DNA from: Methylosinus sp. H3A
GTDB lineage: Bacteria; Pseudomonadota; Alphaproteobacteria; Rhizobiales; Beijerinckiaceae
Length of the DNA: 64,000 nt
Assembly: GCF_015709455.1 (NCBI RefSeq)
Contig: NZ_JADNQW010000005.1
Location: 434,001-498,000 of the forward strand
Reading direction: 5' to 3'
How positions within the stretch are numbered: the stretch's first letter is position 1; each line of letters opens with the position of its first letter. The position numbers were made by a program, and so were the translations under genes. The notes under the pieces were generated by a model, which saw only the letters and a program-made list of their open reading frames with translations, searched no databases and had not been told where the DNA came from. Positions 43,801 to 53,054 of the stretch are shown piece by piece.

Positions 43801-44208
43801 ATGGGCGCGAGCATCACGAAAATCGCCGCAATCGCGATCGCCGGCGTCATCGCCGCGACCACTGTGGGCGCCGCCACGCCGGCCCGCGCCGATGGCTGGG
43901 GCTATCATCATGGCGGCTGGGGTCACGGCGGCGGATGGGGCCATCACGGCGGCGGATGGGGTCACGGCGGCGGCTATGGCCGACCCGGCTGGGGCTATGG
44001 CGGCTACGGCCATCACGGTTCCGGTTGGGGCGCTCCGGTCGCCGCGGGCGTGCTCGGCGCTCTCGCGGTCGGCGCCGTGGCGGCGGCCGCCTCGCAGCCC
44101 TATTACGGCGGCGGCTATGGCTATGGCGGCTGCTATCCGGCCAATCAGCCGGTCGTCGACGGCTGGGGCAATGTCGTCGCCTATCGCCGCGTGCAGGTCT
44201 GCAACTGA
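43801..44208 (+). CDS. Gly/His/Tyr/Trp-rich secreted protein
   Basis: 135 residues. A signal peptide (MGASITKIAAIAIAGVIA, cut near ARA) precedes repeated GWGHGGG / GGWGHHG blocks (about 32-75), a short hydrophobic stretch (about 78-96), then GGGYGYGGCYPANQP and a conserved tail WGNVVAYRRVQVC with two cysteines. Such proteins are common in Rhizobiales and unassigned. The His-Gly repeats could bind metal ions such as Cu or Ni; that is inference from composition. A strong terminator follows at 44305-44337. Confidence 0.75.
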   Translation: MGASITKIAAIAIAGVIAATTVGAATPARADGWGYHHGGWGHGGGWGHHGGGWGHGGGYGRPGWGYGGYGHHGSGWGAPVAAGVLGALAVGAVAAAASQPYYGGGYGYGGCYPANQPVVDGWGNVVAYRRVQVCN

Positions 44209-44304
44209 TATTCGCGCTTCATAGAATTCGGCGTCTGGTTACAGCCAGGGGCGCCGAAGCCCGCCGCCGCCTCCCCGCCCCCTCTCGCGCGACGGCGAGT
44301 GCTG

Positions 44305-44337
44305 GGCCTCCCGGACTCCCCTCCGGGAGGCCTTTTT
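44305..44337 (+). terminator. Rho-independent terminator
   Basis: GGCCTCCCGGA (44305-44315) and TCCGGGAGGCC (44322-44332) form a perfect 11-bp stem with a 6-nt loop, followed by TTTTT (44333-44337). It ends the transcript of the secreted Gly/His-rich gene and also lies just past the convergent inhibitor gene's stop. Confidence 0.85.
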
Positions 44338-44349
44338 CGTCTGGAAACG

Positions 44350-44739
44350 TCACAGGCGCCGCAGCGACAGCGCCTTGCCTTCCTTGGCGTCGCGGCGCCA
44401 GAGCCCGTCGGGCTCCTGGTCGAAATGCGCCTTGTGGCCTTTGCGGGCGGTGAGCGCGAGACGGCCGCGCTCGAGCGACCAGCCCACCGGATCGAAGATG
44501 ACGACGCCCTGGTCGCGACAGGCGGGCGCCAGCTGGGCGCGGAAGCCGCCGGGACCGCGGCCGCGGTCGTCGAGCGTCAGCATGCAGCCCGTGTCCTTGT
44601 CGCCGGCGCGCAGGATCGCATAGCGGCCGGCGACGCCCGGCTGCGCCGCGCCGGCGGGCGGCGCGAAGCTCGGCAGGCCGGCCGCGAGGGCCAGGCCGAG
44701 GCTCGCGGCCAGGGCCGTGGCTCCGGGAAATTTCGACAT
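44350..44739 (-). CDS. AprI/Inh-type protease inhibitor-like protein
   Basis: 129 residues from ATG at 44739 (MSKFPGATALAASLGLALAAG), with a signal peptide cut near GAA. The mature domain resembles the AprI/Inh inhibitors of serralysin metalloproteases: YAILRAGDKDTGCMLTLDD then APACRDQGVV (probable disulfide between the two Cys) and DPVGWSLERGRLALTARKG. By analogy it may protect periplasmic proteins, or inhibit an exported protease; no metalloprotease is encoded nearby. Its 3' end faces the terminator of the preceding gene. Confidence 0.75.
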   Translation of the reverse strand: MSKFPGATALAASLGLALAAGLPSFAPPAGAAQPGVAGRYAILRAGDKDTGCMLTLDDRGRGPGGFRAQLAPACRDQGVVIFDPVGWSLERGRLALTARKGHKAHFDQEPDGLWRRDAKEGKALSLRRL

Positions 44740-44958
44740 GGAGGGCTCCGGGAAATCATCTGCGAATCGCTGAAGAATATTGCGCTCTCCCTGCGCGAAG
44801 ACAAAGGCTGCGGACAAGAAAATTCGTCACCCCGGCCGTCGGACGCCGCCGGACGTCGAGCTTTCTGTCGCACGAGTCTTTTGCGAAGCCGGCCGGCAAG
44901 GTCTAAATGATCCTGCGAGGAGCCGCGGGAGCCCCCCTCGCGATCGGAGCCGACACAT

Positions 44959-46305
44959 ATGACCAGCGCCTCTCTCGCTCTCGCCGAACGTTCGGCGCCG
45001 CGTTACACGAGCTATCCCACCGCTCCGCATTTCTCGGCGGATGTCGGGCCGGACCAAGCTGCGCGCTGGCTCGCCGAGCTCTCGCCGCAGGCGAATCTGT
45101 CACTCTATCTGCATGTGCCCTTCTGCCCGGCGATCTGCACCTATTGCGGCTGCCACACCAAGGCGCTGCGCCAAGACGCGCCGCTCACCTCCTATAAGGA
45201 GACGCTGCTGCGCGAGATCGAGCTCGTCGCAGCCTCGACGCCGGCGCGCCATGTGCGCTCCATTCATTGGGGCGGCGGCACGCCGAGCATGCTCGGCCCC
45301 TCGCGCTTCCGCGAGGTGGCGCATGTGCTCGGCGAGCAGTTCGACATCGCGCGCGACGTCGAGCATGCGATCGAGCTCGACCCACGCCTCGTCGACGCCG
45401 CGCTCGCCGACGCGCTGGTCGCGTCGGGCGTCAATCGCGTCTCGCTCGGCGTGCAGGATTTCAATCCGCATGTGCAGAAAGCGGCCGGCCGCGAGCAGCC
45501 CTATGAGGTGGTGGAGCGCTGCGTCGCCATACTGCGCGCCGCCGGACTCGAGGCGATCAATTTCGATCTGATGTACGGCCTGCCGGAGCAGAGCGTCGAC
45601 GACGTCATCCGCACGGCGAAACTCGCCGCAGGTCTCTCGCCGAGCCGGCTCGCCGTTTTCGGCTACGCCCATGTGCCGTGGTTCGCCGTGCATCAAAAAC
45701 TGATCGACCAGGCGGCGCTCGCCGGCGCGAATGAACGCCTCGCTCAGGCGGAGGCGGTGCGCGCGACGCTGGAGGCGGAAGGCTTCGAGGCGATCGGCCT
45801 CGATCATTTCGCACGGCCGCAGGACACGATGGCGCTGGCCGCGCGCAATGGCAAATTACATCGCAATTTCCAAGGCTACACGACCGACGAGGCCGATGCG
45901 CTCATCGGCCTCGGCGTCTCTTCCATCGGCCGTCTACCGCAAGGCTATGTGGGCAATATCGGCGACACGGGGAACTGGCGCCGTTCCGTCGAGGCGGAGC
46001 GTCTGCCCATTTCGCGCGGCCTCGCCTTCACCGCGGAAGATAGAGCGCGCAGCGCCGTCATCGAACGCTTGATGTGTGATTTCTCAGTCGATTTCGGGGC
46101 CGTCGCGGCGGCGCATGATTTTCGTGAGAACGCTTTCGACGACGCCTTGCCGCGCCTTGCGACGCTGGTCGACGAAGGCCTCGTCGCGCTCGACGGACGC
46201 CGCCTGACGATCGCGCCGCGCGGCCGTCCCTTCGCGCGTCTCGCCGCAGCCGCCTTCGACGCCTATCTCGAAGCCAAGGCCGCTCGACACTCTGTCGCCG
46301 TGTAA
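44959..46305 (+). CDS. hemN: Oxygen-independent coproporphyrinogen III oxidase
   Basis: 448 residues. A radical-SAM enzyme of haem synthesis that decarboxylates coproporphyrinogen III without O2. The [4Fe-4S] ligands are C56, C60 and C63 (PFCPAICTYCGCH), and the SAM-binding GGGTPSMLG follows. The N-terminus RYTSYPTAPHF is characteristic of true HemN rather than HemW/HutW proteins. The C-terminal HemN domain is present (about 370-440). It is a single gene and the next gene is 284 bases away. Confidence 0.93.
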   Translation: MTSASLALAERSAPRYTSYPTAPHFSADVGPDQAARWLAELSPQANLSLYLHVPFCPAICTYCGCHTKALRQDAPLTSYKETLLREIELVAASTPARHVRSIHWGGGTPSMLGPSRFREVAHVLGEQFDIARDVEHAIELDPRLVDAALADALVASGVNRVSLGVQDFNPHVQKAAGREQPYEVVERCVAILRAAGLEAINFDLMYGLPEQSVDDVIRTAKLAAGLSPSRLAVFGYAHVPWFAVHQKLIDQAALAGANERLAQAEAVRATLEAEGFEAIGLDHFARPQDTMALAARNGKLHRNFQGYTTDEADALIGLGVSSIGRLPQGYVGNIGDTGNWRRSVEAERLPISRGLAFTAEDRARSAVIERLMCDFSVDFGAVAAAHDFRENAFDDALPRLATLVDEGLVALDGRRLTIAPRGRPFARLAAAAFDAYLEAKAARHSVAV

Positions 46306-46440
46306 GCCTCTCGCAGATCAACCATCTCTCGAAACATCGACACGCGACGCGTGCGACGCGATCGACTCGTCGCCGTCACATGTGTTATTACTGATGTGTT
46401 TCTTATCCCCGATTCAATTTCATTCCACCTAGGGTTGGCA

Positions 46441-46469
46441 TTGACAAAGCGATCGTAACCTCGAATTGT
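46441..46469 (+). promoter_or_regulatory. Candidate promoter of the ParA-like/bactofilin operon
   Basis: TTGACA (46441-46446), a perfect -35 hexamer, is followed after 17 bases by AATTGT (46464-46469). The stretch 46375-46490 is clearly less GC-rich than the genes around it. The start codon of the ATPase is 120 bases downstream. Confidence 0.45.
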
Positions 46470-46589
46470 CTCATTATGAACTAAGTACTATCGCCTAGGC
46501 GATTCCCACAAGTTTCATCGTAGAGCGTCGCGTCCACGCGTTTCATCGACGGAGCGGCGCGTCGCAGATCATTCCGAGGAATCAAGATA

Positions 46590-47330
46590 ATGCTCGCATC
46601 GCCGCTCGTTCTGGTCGGAGCCGACAAGGGCGGAGTTGGCAAGACGACGGTGACGAGGCTTCTCATCGACTTCCTGCAGATGGCGAACCGCGCAGTGCGC
46701 GTCTACGACACGCAGGCGCCGACCGGCGCATTGAAACGCTTCTATCCCGATATCGCAGAGATCATCGACATCAGGGACGTGCGCCATCAGGCGCGTCTCG
46801 TCGAAAGCCTCACCGAGCACAACGCCGTCACCATCGTCGACATCAAAGCCGGACAGCTCACGCGCACGCTGCGTTTCATGGAGGATGTCGGCCTGCTCGA
46901 CGCGGCGTCGCGCGGCGAGGCGCGCGTGCTGGTGCTGCATCTCATCGGCGCGTCCGTCGCCTCGCTCTCCGAGATCGAGGAGATGGGGCCCTACAAGGGC
47001 AAATGCGAATATCGCATCGTCAAGAACTTCATCAACGGCTCCAATTTCTTTCAGGAGAACGCCCGCTTTTCTCGACGCTATCTCGGCGAGAGCGACGCCA
47101 ACCGCGAAATCATCGTGCCGCGGCTCGATCCGCTCGCCTATGAGGCCGTGGAGCTCACCGGGCTGCCATTTTCTGCTTTCGTGTTCGACGAGCCCGCGCG
47201 CGGCGCCGAAAATCGGCCGCGCTCCTTCGTGCTCCGCGGCTATGTCCGCACTTGGCTCGAACGTTCATGGACCAATTTCGAAGCCGCGGGACTGCGCAGC
47301 TACGTCGCCCCGCCCTCCGAGAAAATCTAA
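46590..47330 (+). CDS. ParA/MinD-like P-loop ATPase
   Basis: 246 residues. The deviant Walker A K13-G-G-V-G-K18-T-T is exact for the ParA/MinD family, with the signature Lys 13 included. The Walker B region reads AVTIVDIKAGQLTR, where the usual DTPP is changed to DIKAG, so its cycle may differ from that of chromosome-partitioning ParA. The body (about 90-246) does not contain the usual ParA DNA-binding or MinD membrane-binding ends, and finishes with SFVLRGYVRTWLERSW. It is upstream of a bactofilin gene, 41 bases apart, on the same strand. It may position, or be positioned by, the bactofilin polymer. Confidence 0.8.
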   Translation: MLASPLVLVGADKGGVGKTTVTRLLIDFLQMANRAVRVYDTQAPTGALKRFYPDIAEIIDIRDVRHQARLVESLTEHNAVTIVDIKAGQLTRTLRFMEDVGLLDAASRGEARVLVLHLIGASVASLSEIEEMGPYKGKCEYRIVKNFINGSNFFQENARFSRRYLGESDANREIIVPRLDPLAYEAVELTGLPFSAFVFDEPARGAENRPRSFVLRGYVRTWLERSWTNFEAAGLRSYVAPPSEKI

Positions 47331-47371
47331 TTCGAAGAAGCCGGTAAACGGCGCAAAAAAAGGAGACCATT

Positions 47372-47866
47372 GTGGTGAAAGACTTTCGACCTGAAGAAAA
47401 GAACGTCGTCTATATCGGCGAAGGCGTGTCGCTGACGGGTTCGGTGAAAGCGCAGGACACGATCGTCGTCGACGGCGCCGTCGACGGCGAAATTTCGTGC
47501 AGCCAGCTGATCGTCGGCCCGTCGGGCGTCGTCAATGGCGCGATCTCGGTCTCCGACGCGGATATCTATGGCCGCATCGGCACCGATATCACCATCAAGC
47601 AATTGCTCATCGTCCGCTCGACAGGGCGTGTCGAGGGCAAGTGGATCTATGGCGAGATCGAGGTCGAGAAAGGCGGCGTGCTGTTCGGCACGGCAGAATC
47701 GACGGAAATCCGCTCCGAGCGCAAGCCCACGAATGCGAAGGAAGAAAAAGCCTCCTTCAAGAATTTCGAGAAGCCGGCTCTCGTCGCCTCCAATGACGCC
47801 GATGCCGAAGCGGCGCCCGTCACCAGCATTTCGTCGCGCGCGCTGCGCGATCGTCGCAAGGCCTGA
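47372..47866 (+). CDS. Bactofilin (polymer-forming cytoskeletal protein)
   Basis: 164 residues with GTG start (a second GTG follows at 47375), preceded by AGGAG. The central domain (about 12-110) is the right-handed beta-helix of the bactofilins: NVVYIGEGVSLTGSVKAQD, VDGAVDGEISCSQLIVGPSG, YGRIGTDITIKQLLIV. Short N- and C-terminal tails flank it, the latter Ala/Ser/Glu-rich. Bactofilins form nucleotide-free filaments that scaffold cell-wall enzymes or partition proteins. It shares an operon with the ParA-like ATPase and is followed by the hairpin at 47874-47910. Confidence 0.9.
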   Translation: MVKDFRPEEKNVVYIGEGVSLTGSVKAQDTIVVDGAVDGEISCSQLIVGPSGVVNGAISVSDADIYGRIGTDITIKQLLIVRSTGRVEGKWIYGEIEVEKGGVLFGTAESTEIRSERKPTNAKEEKASFKNFEKPALVASNDADAEAAPVTSISSRALRDRRKA

Positions 47867-47873
47867 CGAGATT

Positions 47874-47910
47874 AGAGCGCATTCGGACAAATCACGTCCG
47901 AATGCGCTCT
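47874..47910 (+). terminator. Stem-loop terminator after bactofilin
   Basis: AGAGCGCATTCGGAC (47874-47888) and GTCCGAATGCGCTCT (47896-47910) are perfect 15-bp arms with a 7-nt loop, 8 bases after the bactofilin stop, followed by CGACTTATTT. The arm sequence is similar to a dispersed palindrome seen in other Rhizobiales genomes, so it may also be a repeat element. Confidence 0.75.
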
Positions 47911-47950
47911 CGACTTATTTGAAAGCGCATGTTCGTTTCGGGAACGTGAT

Positions 47951-49459
47951 CTAGGGCAAGGCCGCGCGCATCAGCTTGCCGTTGCGATTGCGCGGCAGGC
48001 CCTCGAGAAAAACGATTTGTCGCGGCCGCTTATAGGCTGCGAGATGTTCGGCGCAATGGGCGAGGATATCCTCCTCGCCCAGCGTCGCTCCATCATGAAG
48101 GATGACATAGGCCTTGATGATCGTCTGATCGTCGCGGCCGGGCCGTTCCGCGATCGCCGCATCGGCGATGAACGGATGAGCCAAGAGACATTTCTCCACT
48201 TCCGCCGGCGAGACGCGATAGCCGAGAGCGTTCATCACCTCATCGGCGCGGCCGTGGTGCCACATGTATCCGTCGGCGTCGAATTCGACGAGATCGCCGG
48301 AGACGAACCAGTCGCCGCGAAAAGCTTCCTTCTCTTCGTCCGGCCGGTTCCAATAGCGCAGCATCAAGCCCGGCTCGTCGCGGCGCACGGCGAGCACGCC
48401 GGTCTCGCCGGCGCCGAGCGGCTCGGTCCCCTCCTCGCGCGGCAGCGCCGCCACGATACGGCCCGGCTGCGGCCGCCCGGGCGAGCCCGGCCGCACGGGA
48501 ACAGTCGGCGCGCTGGACACGAAGGTCGAGATTTCGCTCATGCCGAAGGCCTCGAAGAGCTCGGTCTTCGCGCGCGCGCGCCATTCCTCGAGCAGGCTCG
48601 GCGACAAAGCGGCGCCTGCGGTGAGCCCATGCCTCAGGCTCGAGAGATCATGCGTCTCGAGCGCCGCATATTTGAGAATCTGGCGATAGACGCCGGGAAC
48701 GGCGGCAAAGATCGTCGCGCGATGACGCTCGATGAGGCGCGGCCAGACAGACGGGTCGGGCCGGCCATTGTAGAGCACGGCGCAAGCGCCATTGGCGAGC
48801 GGATCGACGACGCCGACGCCGAGCGTATAGGTCCAATTCATCGCGCCGGCGTGCAGCATCACATCCGCCGATGTGAGACCCTGCCAATACGCATACATCG
48901 GCCGGCGCGCCCAGGCCGCGCGATGTGCATGCAGCACGCCCTTGGGCCGGCTCGTCGTGCCGGAGGTGTAGACGAGATAGGCGGGATCGTCGGCGGCGGT
49001 GTCGGCGTAATCCTCGAGCGGCGCGCCTTGGACGAGACGCGCGAGATCATCGCCGCGCAGGACCGCGACGCCTTCGCGCGAGTGATTTTCGCCTTCGAAA
49101 TCGCGACCGAGCACGAGCGCCGCGGCGCCGCAATCTTCGAGCAGGAACGAGGCCTCCTCGAAAGTGAGCTGCGAGGAGGCGAGCAGCGCGACATAGCCGG
49201 CGGCGATGGCCGCGAAATAGGAGAGGACCGCGCCCGCCTCATTGCCCATGCGGATCATCACCCGCGCGCCGGACGAAAGGCCGAGACCGCGAAAGCCCGC
49301 CGCCAGCGCGCGCACATCACGGTCCAGCGCGGCATAGGTCCAGTTCTGCTCGCCCTCGTCGCCGACGATGACGATCGCCGTCTTGCCCGGATGGGCGCGC
49401 GCGTGATCGGCGATGCAATAGCGGGCGAGATTGAAGCGGGCGGGGACGGGCTCGATCAT
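47951..49459 (-). CDS. AMP-dependent acyl-CoA synthetase
   Basis: 502 residues. ATP-dependent acyl/aryl-CoA synthetase of the ANL superfamily. P-loop YTSGTTSRPKG, hinge and Asp-containing motifs GDWFVSGDLVEFDADG, YMWHHGRADEVMNALGYRVSP, and the catalytic Lys in NRNGKLMRAAL at the very end. The layout is closest to short benzoate-CoA ligase or medium-chain acyl-CoA synthetase types. The acid substrate cannot be read from the sequence. The gene stands alone, between bactofilin and prs. Confidence 0.85.
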   Translation of the reverse strand: MIEPVPARFNLARYCIADHARAHPGKTAIVIVGDEGEQNWTYAALDRDVRALAAGFRGLGLSSGARVMIRMGNEAGAVLSYFAAIAAGYVALLASSQLTFEEASFLLEDCGAAALVLGRDFEGENHSREGVAVLRGDDLARLVQGAPLEDYADTAADDPAYLVYTSGTTSRPKGVLHAHRAAWARRPMYAYWQGLTSADVMLHAGAMNWTYTLGVGVVDPLANGACAVLYNGRPDPSVWPRLIERHRATIFAAVPGVYRQILKYAALETHDLSSLRHGLTAGAALSPSLLEEWRARAKTELFEAFGMSEISTFVSSAPTVPVRPGSPGRPQPGRIVAALPREEGTEPLGAGETGVLAVRRDEPGLMLRYWNRPDEEKEAFRGDWFVSGDLVEFDADGYMWHHGRADEVMNALGYRVSPAEVEKCLLAHPFIADAAIAERPGRDDQTIIKAYVILHDGATLGEEDILAHCAEHLAAYKRPRQIVFLEGLPRNRNGKLMRAALP

Positions 49460-49478
49460 GTGCTCACAAACTCCGCCC

Positions 49479-49499
49479 CTTCTCCCACAAGGGGAGAAG
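49479..49499. repeat. Palindrome of the CTTCTCCC/GGGAGAAG type
   Basis: CTTCTCCC (49479-49486) and GGGAGAAG (49492-49499) around a 5-base centre, between prs and the acyl-CoA synthetase. It is the shortest of the four related palindromes in the window. Confidence 0.6.
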
Positions 49500-49513
49500 C
49501 GAGCGCGAATCGA

Positions 49514-50455
49514 TCAATCGAACAGGCTGGACACGCTCTCCTCGCGCGCCGTGCGGGCGATGGCCTCGCCGATCAGCGCGCCGATCGAGATGACGCGAAT
49601 GTTGCGCGCCTCCTGCACCGCGGACGTGGCCGCGATCGTGTCGGTCAGCACCAGCTCTTTCAGCTTGGAGGCGGCGACGCGCTCGGCCGCCGCGCCCGAC
49701 AGCACGCCATGGGTGATATAGGCCGAGACCGAGATCGCGCCCGCCGCGAGCAGCGCCTCGGCGGCGTTGCACAGAGTTCCGCCGGAATCGACGATGTCGT
49801 CGACGAGGATGCAATTGCGCCCCACGACGTCGCCGATGATGTTCATCACTTCCGATTCGCCGGCGCGCTCGCGGCGCTTGTCGACGATGGCGAGCGGCGC
49901 ATCGATGCGCTTGGCGAGGGCGCGGGCGCGCACCACGCCGCCGGTGTCGGGCGAGACCACCATCGCATTCGGCAGCTTGGCGTGCGATTTGATGTCGGCG
50001 ACCATGACCGGCGCGGCGAAGAGATTATCGGTCGGAATATCGAAGAAGCCCTGGATCTGCCCAGCGTGCAGATCGACGGTCAGCACGCGGTCGGCGCCGG
50101 CGCGGGTGATGAGATTGGCGACGAGCTTGGCCGAGATGGGCGTGCGCGACGTGCCTTTGCGATCCTGGCGGGCGTAGCCGAAATAGGGGATGACCGCGGT
50201 GATGCGGCGCGCCGACGCGCGGCGCAGCGCGTCGATCATGATGAGCAGCTCCATCAGATGGTCGTTCGACGGCGCCGAGGTCGACTGCACGACGAAAGTG
50301 TCCTGCCCGCGCACATTCTCCTGAATCTCGACGAAGACCTCCATATCGGCGAAGCGCCGCACCTGCGCCCGGCACAAAGGCACGCCGACATAGGCGGCGA
50401 TCGCCTCGGCGAGCGCGCGATTAGAGTTGCCTGCGAGAATTTTCATCGCCGCCAT
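49514..50455 (-). CDS. prs: Ribose-phosphate pyrophosphokinase
   Basis: 313 residues from ATG at 50455 ([17 protein letters not shown]); ATG at 50446 is equally plausible. It makes PRPP for nucleotide, His and Trp synthesis. The flexible catalytic loop [14 protein letters not shown] and the PRPP-binding loop [17 protein letters not shown] are intact, as is [19 protein letters not shown]. The product is a class I Prs. It is a single leftward gene with a small secreted-protein gene beyond it on the same strand. Confidence 0.95.
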   Translation of the reverse strand: MAAMKILAGNSNRALAEAIAAYVGVPLCRAQVRRFADMEVFVEIQENVRGQDTFVVQSTSAPSNDHLMELLIMIDALRRASARRITAVIPYFGYARQDRKGTSRTPISAKLVANLITRAGADRVLTVDLHAGQIQGFFDIPTDNLFAAPVMVADIKSHAKLPNAMVVSPDTGGVVRARALAKRIDAPLAIVDKRRERAGESEVMNIIGDVVGRNCILVDDIVDSGGTLCNAAEALLAAGAISVSAYITHGVLSGAAAERVAASKLKELVLTDTIAATSAVQEARNIRVISIGALIGEAIARTAREESVSSLFD

Positions 50456-50579
50456 CGAACCGCCTCGACCCTCACCACATGACACGGCGGCCTCTTAGCA
50501 GCGATGCGGCCGTGGGACAATACGGCAGGAATATGACACCCGCGCGCTCGGCTGCTCGACCAGGTCACGCAAGATGAGG

Positions 50580-50792
50580 TCACGCCTCACCGCGACGGCA
50601 GACGATCTTGAGATATTCCTGGCCCTCACGCGGAGCCAGCGTCGTGCGGGCGATCGTGGCCTGCCCCAGGAAGCCGCATTGCGCCTGGCTCGCCACTTTT
50701 GGGCCCAGGACGACATCTATCGCGGTCTCGGGTCGGCATTCGCTCGGCGAGACCGAGAGCGAGCAGACGAGAATCACAACGGAATAGAGCAT
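50580..50792 (-). CDS. Small secreted protein of unknown function
   Basis: 70 residues. It begins with a hydrophobic export segment (MLYSVVILVCSLSVSPSEC, cut after about residue 20) and continues with AIDVVLGPKVASQAQCGFLGQATIA. Cysteines are at 10, 19, 39 and 65, three of them in the mature part. Similar small Cys-containing secreted proteins are frequent in Rhizobiales and remain unassigned. There is an upstream GGGAG, and it lies upstream of prs with 124 bases between. Confidence 0.65.
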   Translation of the reverse strand: MLYSVVILVCSLSVSPSECRPETAIDVVLGPKVASQAQCGFLGQATIARTTLAPREGQEYLKIVCRRGEA

Positions 50793-50959
50793 CGAAACTT
50801 CTCCCCCGCAGGAGTTCGAAACCTCGGGTCGCCGCTCCTCCCCCGCGCCGACGTGGACGCCGGTCGAGACTTATCGGATGAAGAAGCTAGGGCATGTTCC
50901 ATGCCACTGCGATAGGGTATGAGCGGCAGCGTCGCATTCCTCCCGACCATGAGACAAAA

Positions 50960-51694
50960 ATGTCACAACCGCCGCCGGACCGGCCTGCTCCGCATGAGGC
51001 GCCCGTCACCGCTCCGCTCATGGCCCCCTTCGCTCCTCCGACGCGCCTGCGCCTTTCTGGACAGTTGACGACGCTCGTCCCGCTCGCGCCGGCGCATGTC
51101 GACGATCTCTATGCGGCGACGCATGGCGACGAGCGCGAGGCGCTGTGGCGCTACATATTCGTCGGCCCCTTCCCCGATCCGGCCGCCTTCCGCGCCGATA
51201 TGGAGCGCAAGGCGGCCGCGGACGACCCGCTCTTCTTCGCCGTGCTCGACAATCGCGACGGCCGCGCCCTCGGCTTCCAGGCCTATCTGAACATCGAACC
51301 GGCGAATCGCGCCGTCGAAGTAGGCTCGGTGCTCTATTCTCCGGCGCTGCAGCGCACCGCCGCGGCGACGGAGGCGCAATATTTGTTCGCCGCCCACGCC
51401 TTCGAGACGCTCGGCTGCCGCCGCTATGTCTGGAAATGCGACGACGCCAATGAGAAGTCCAAGGCCGCCGCGCTTCGGCTCGGCTTTTCGCCGGAGGGGC
51501 TCTTCCGCCAGCATATGATCGTCAAGGGCCGCAATCGCGACACGGCCTGGTTCTCCATGCTCGACAGCGAGTGGCCGGCGCGCAAGGCCGCCTTCGAGGC
51601 CTTTCTCGATCCCGCCAATTTCGACGCCGCCGGACGCCAGAAAACACCGCTCTCGGCCTTGAACGGGCGGAAACGCGCGGCAGATAGAGGCTGA
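50960..51694 (+). CDS. GNAT family N-acetyltransferase
   Basis: 244 residues from ATG at 50960; the open frame from 50894 has no family support. The protein is of the RimJ/RimL-like GNAT type (PF13302): [23 protein letters not shown] at the start, [22 protein letters not shown] (acetyl-CoA site) and [20 protein letters not shown], then [21 protein letters not shown]. The substrate may be a ribosomal or other protein N-terminus. It is a single gene upstream of mnmA, 136 bases from it. Confidence 0.83.
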   Translation: MSQPPPDRPAPHEAPVTAPLMAPFAPPTRLRLSGQLTTLVPLAPAHVDDLYAATHGDEREALWRYIFVGPFPDPAAFRADMERKAAADDPLFFAVLDNRDGRALGFQAYLNIEPANRAVEVGSVLYSPALQRTAAATEAQYLFAAHAFETLGCRRYVWKCDDANEKSKAAALRLGFSPEGLFRQHMIVKGRNRDTAWFSMLDSEWPARKAAFEAFLDPANFDAAGRQKTPLSALNGRKRAADRG

Positions 51695-51830
51695 CGGAGC
51701 GTCGCCGGGGACGGCTCGGGCGGATTGCCTCGCGGGACAGATAATGGTTTACAACGAATTGCGAGCCGTTCGAGCGGATTTGACGCCCGCCCTCGGGTCT
51801 CGTGAAACGCTCTTCGGACGGTCCCAGACG

Positions 51831-53054
51831 ATGACGACGGCCGGCGCTCGCCTCCTCAACAGCCTCGATTTGCCCAAGCCGCCGGCGCAGACGCGCGTCG
51901 TGGTGGCGATGTCCGGCGGCGTCGACTCCAGCGTCGTCGCCGCGCTATTGCGCGAAGAGGGCTATGATGTCGTCGGCGTCACGCTGCAGCTCTACGACCA
52001 TGGCGAGGCGACGCATCGCAAGGGCGCCTGCTGCGCCGGCCAGGACATTCACGACGCCCGCCAGGTGGCGGCGCGGCTCGGCATCCCCCATTACGTGCTC
52101 GACTATGAGACCCGTTTCCGCGAGACGGTCATCGACACTTTCGCGCAGAGCTACGCCAGCGGCGAGACGCCGGTCCCTTGCGTCGCCTGCAATCAATTCG
52201 TGAAATTCGTCGATCTGTTCGACACCGCCAAGGATCTCGGCGCCGACGCTCTCGCCACCGGCCATTACATCGCCTCGCGGGCGGACGATCGCGGCGGCCG
52301 CGCGCTCTACCGCGCCATGGACGCCTCCCGCGACCAGAGCTATTTTCTCTTCGCGACGACGCGCGCGCAGCTCGACATGCTGCGCTTCCCGCTCGGCGAA
52401 TACGCCAAATCCGACGTGCGCGAGCTCGCGCGGCGCTTTTCCCTCGACGTCGCCGAGAAGGCGGACAGCCAAGACATATGTTTCGTGCCGAGCGGCCATT
52501 ACACCGATCTCGTCGAGCGCCTCGCTCCCGAGGCGGCCGTGCCCGGCGACATCGTTCATGTGGACGGGCGCGTGCTCGGCCGCCACGCCGGCGTCATCCA
52601 TTACACCATCGGCCAGCGTCGCGGCCTCGGACTCGGCGCCGCCGTCTCCGGCCGCGCCGCGGAGCCGCTCTTCGTCGTGCGGCTCGACGCCGCCAAGGCG
52701 CAGGTCGTCGTCGGCCCGCGCGAGGCGCTGGAGACGCGCCGCGTCGCTCTGCGCGACGTGAATTGGATCGGAGCCGGCGATCTCGCCGCTCTGCCGGCCG
52801 AGGGCCTGCCCATCTCGGCGCGCGTGCGCTCCACCCGTCCGCCGACGCCGGCGCTGCTGCGGCCGCTCCCGGGCGGCGGCGCGGAGGTCGTCTTCGAGGC
52901 GGGAGAATTCGGCGTTTCGCCGGGCCAAGCCTGCGTCTTCTACGAGCGTGACGACGAGCGCGGCCGCGTGCTGGGCGGCGGTTTCATCGCGCAGGCGGAG
53001 GCGACCGAGCCCGCCACGCCCGAGCCCGCGCTCGAACTCGACCGGAGCGCATGA
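51831..53054 (+). CDS. mnmA: tRNA-specific 2-thiouridylase MnmA
   Basis: 407 residues from ATG at 51831; the frame is open from 51744 without support. MnmA puts sulfur on U34 of tRNA-Lys, -Glu and -Gln. The PP-loop [18 protein letters not shown] binds ATP. Catalytic Cys residues are in [11 protein letters not shown] and [11 protein letters not shown]. The extra region after the ATP site ([21 protein letters not shown]) and the C-terminal beta-barrel ([15 protein letters not shown]) are as in the family. It overlaps the methyltransferase start by 4 bases (ATGA), so the two are translationally coupled. Confidence 0.95.
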   Translation: MTTAGARLLNSLDLPKPPAQTRVVVAMSGGVDSSVVAALLREEGYDVVGVTLQLYDHGEATHRKGACCAGQDIHDARQVAARLGIPHYVLDYETRFRETVIDTFAQSYASGETPVPCVACNQFVKFVDLFDTAKDLGADALATGHYIASRADDRGGRALYRAMDASRDQSYFLFATTRAQLDMLRFPLGEYAKSDVRELARRFSLDVAEKADSQDICFVPSGHYTDLVERLAPEAAVPGDIVHVDGRVLGRHAGVIHYTIGQRRGLGLGAAVSGRAAEPLFVVRLDAAKAQVVVGPREALETRRVALRDVNWIGAGDLAALPAEGLPISARVRSTRPPTPALLRPLPGGGAEVVFEAGEFGVSPGQACVFYERDDERGRVLGGGFIAQAEATEPATPEPALELDRSA

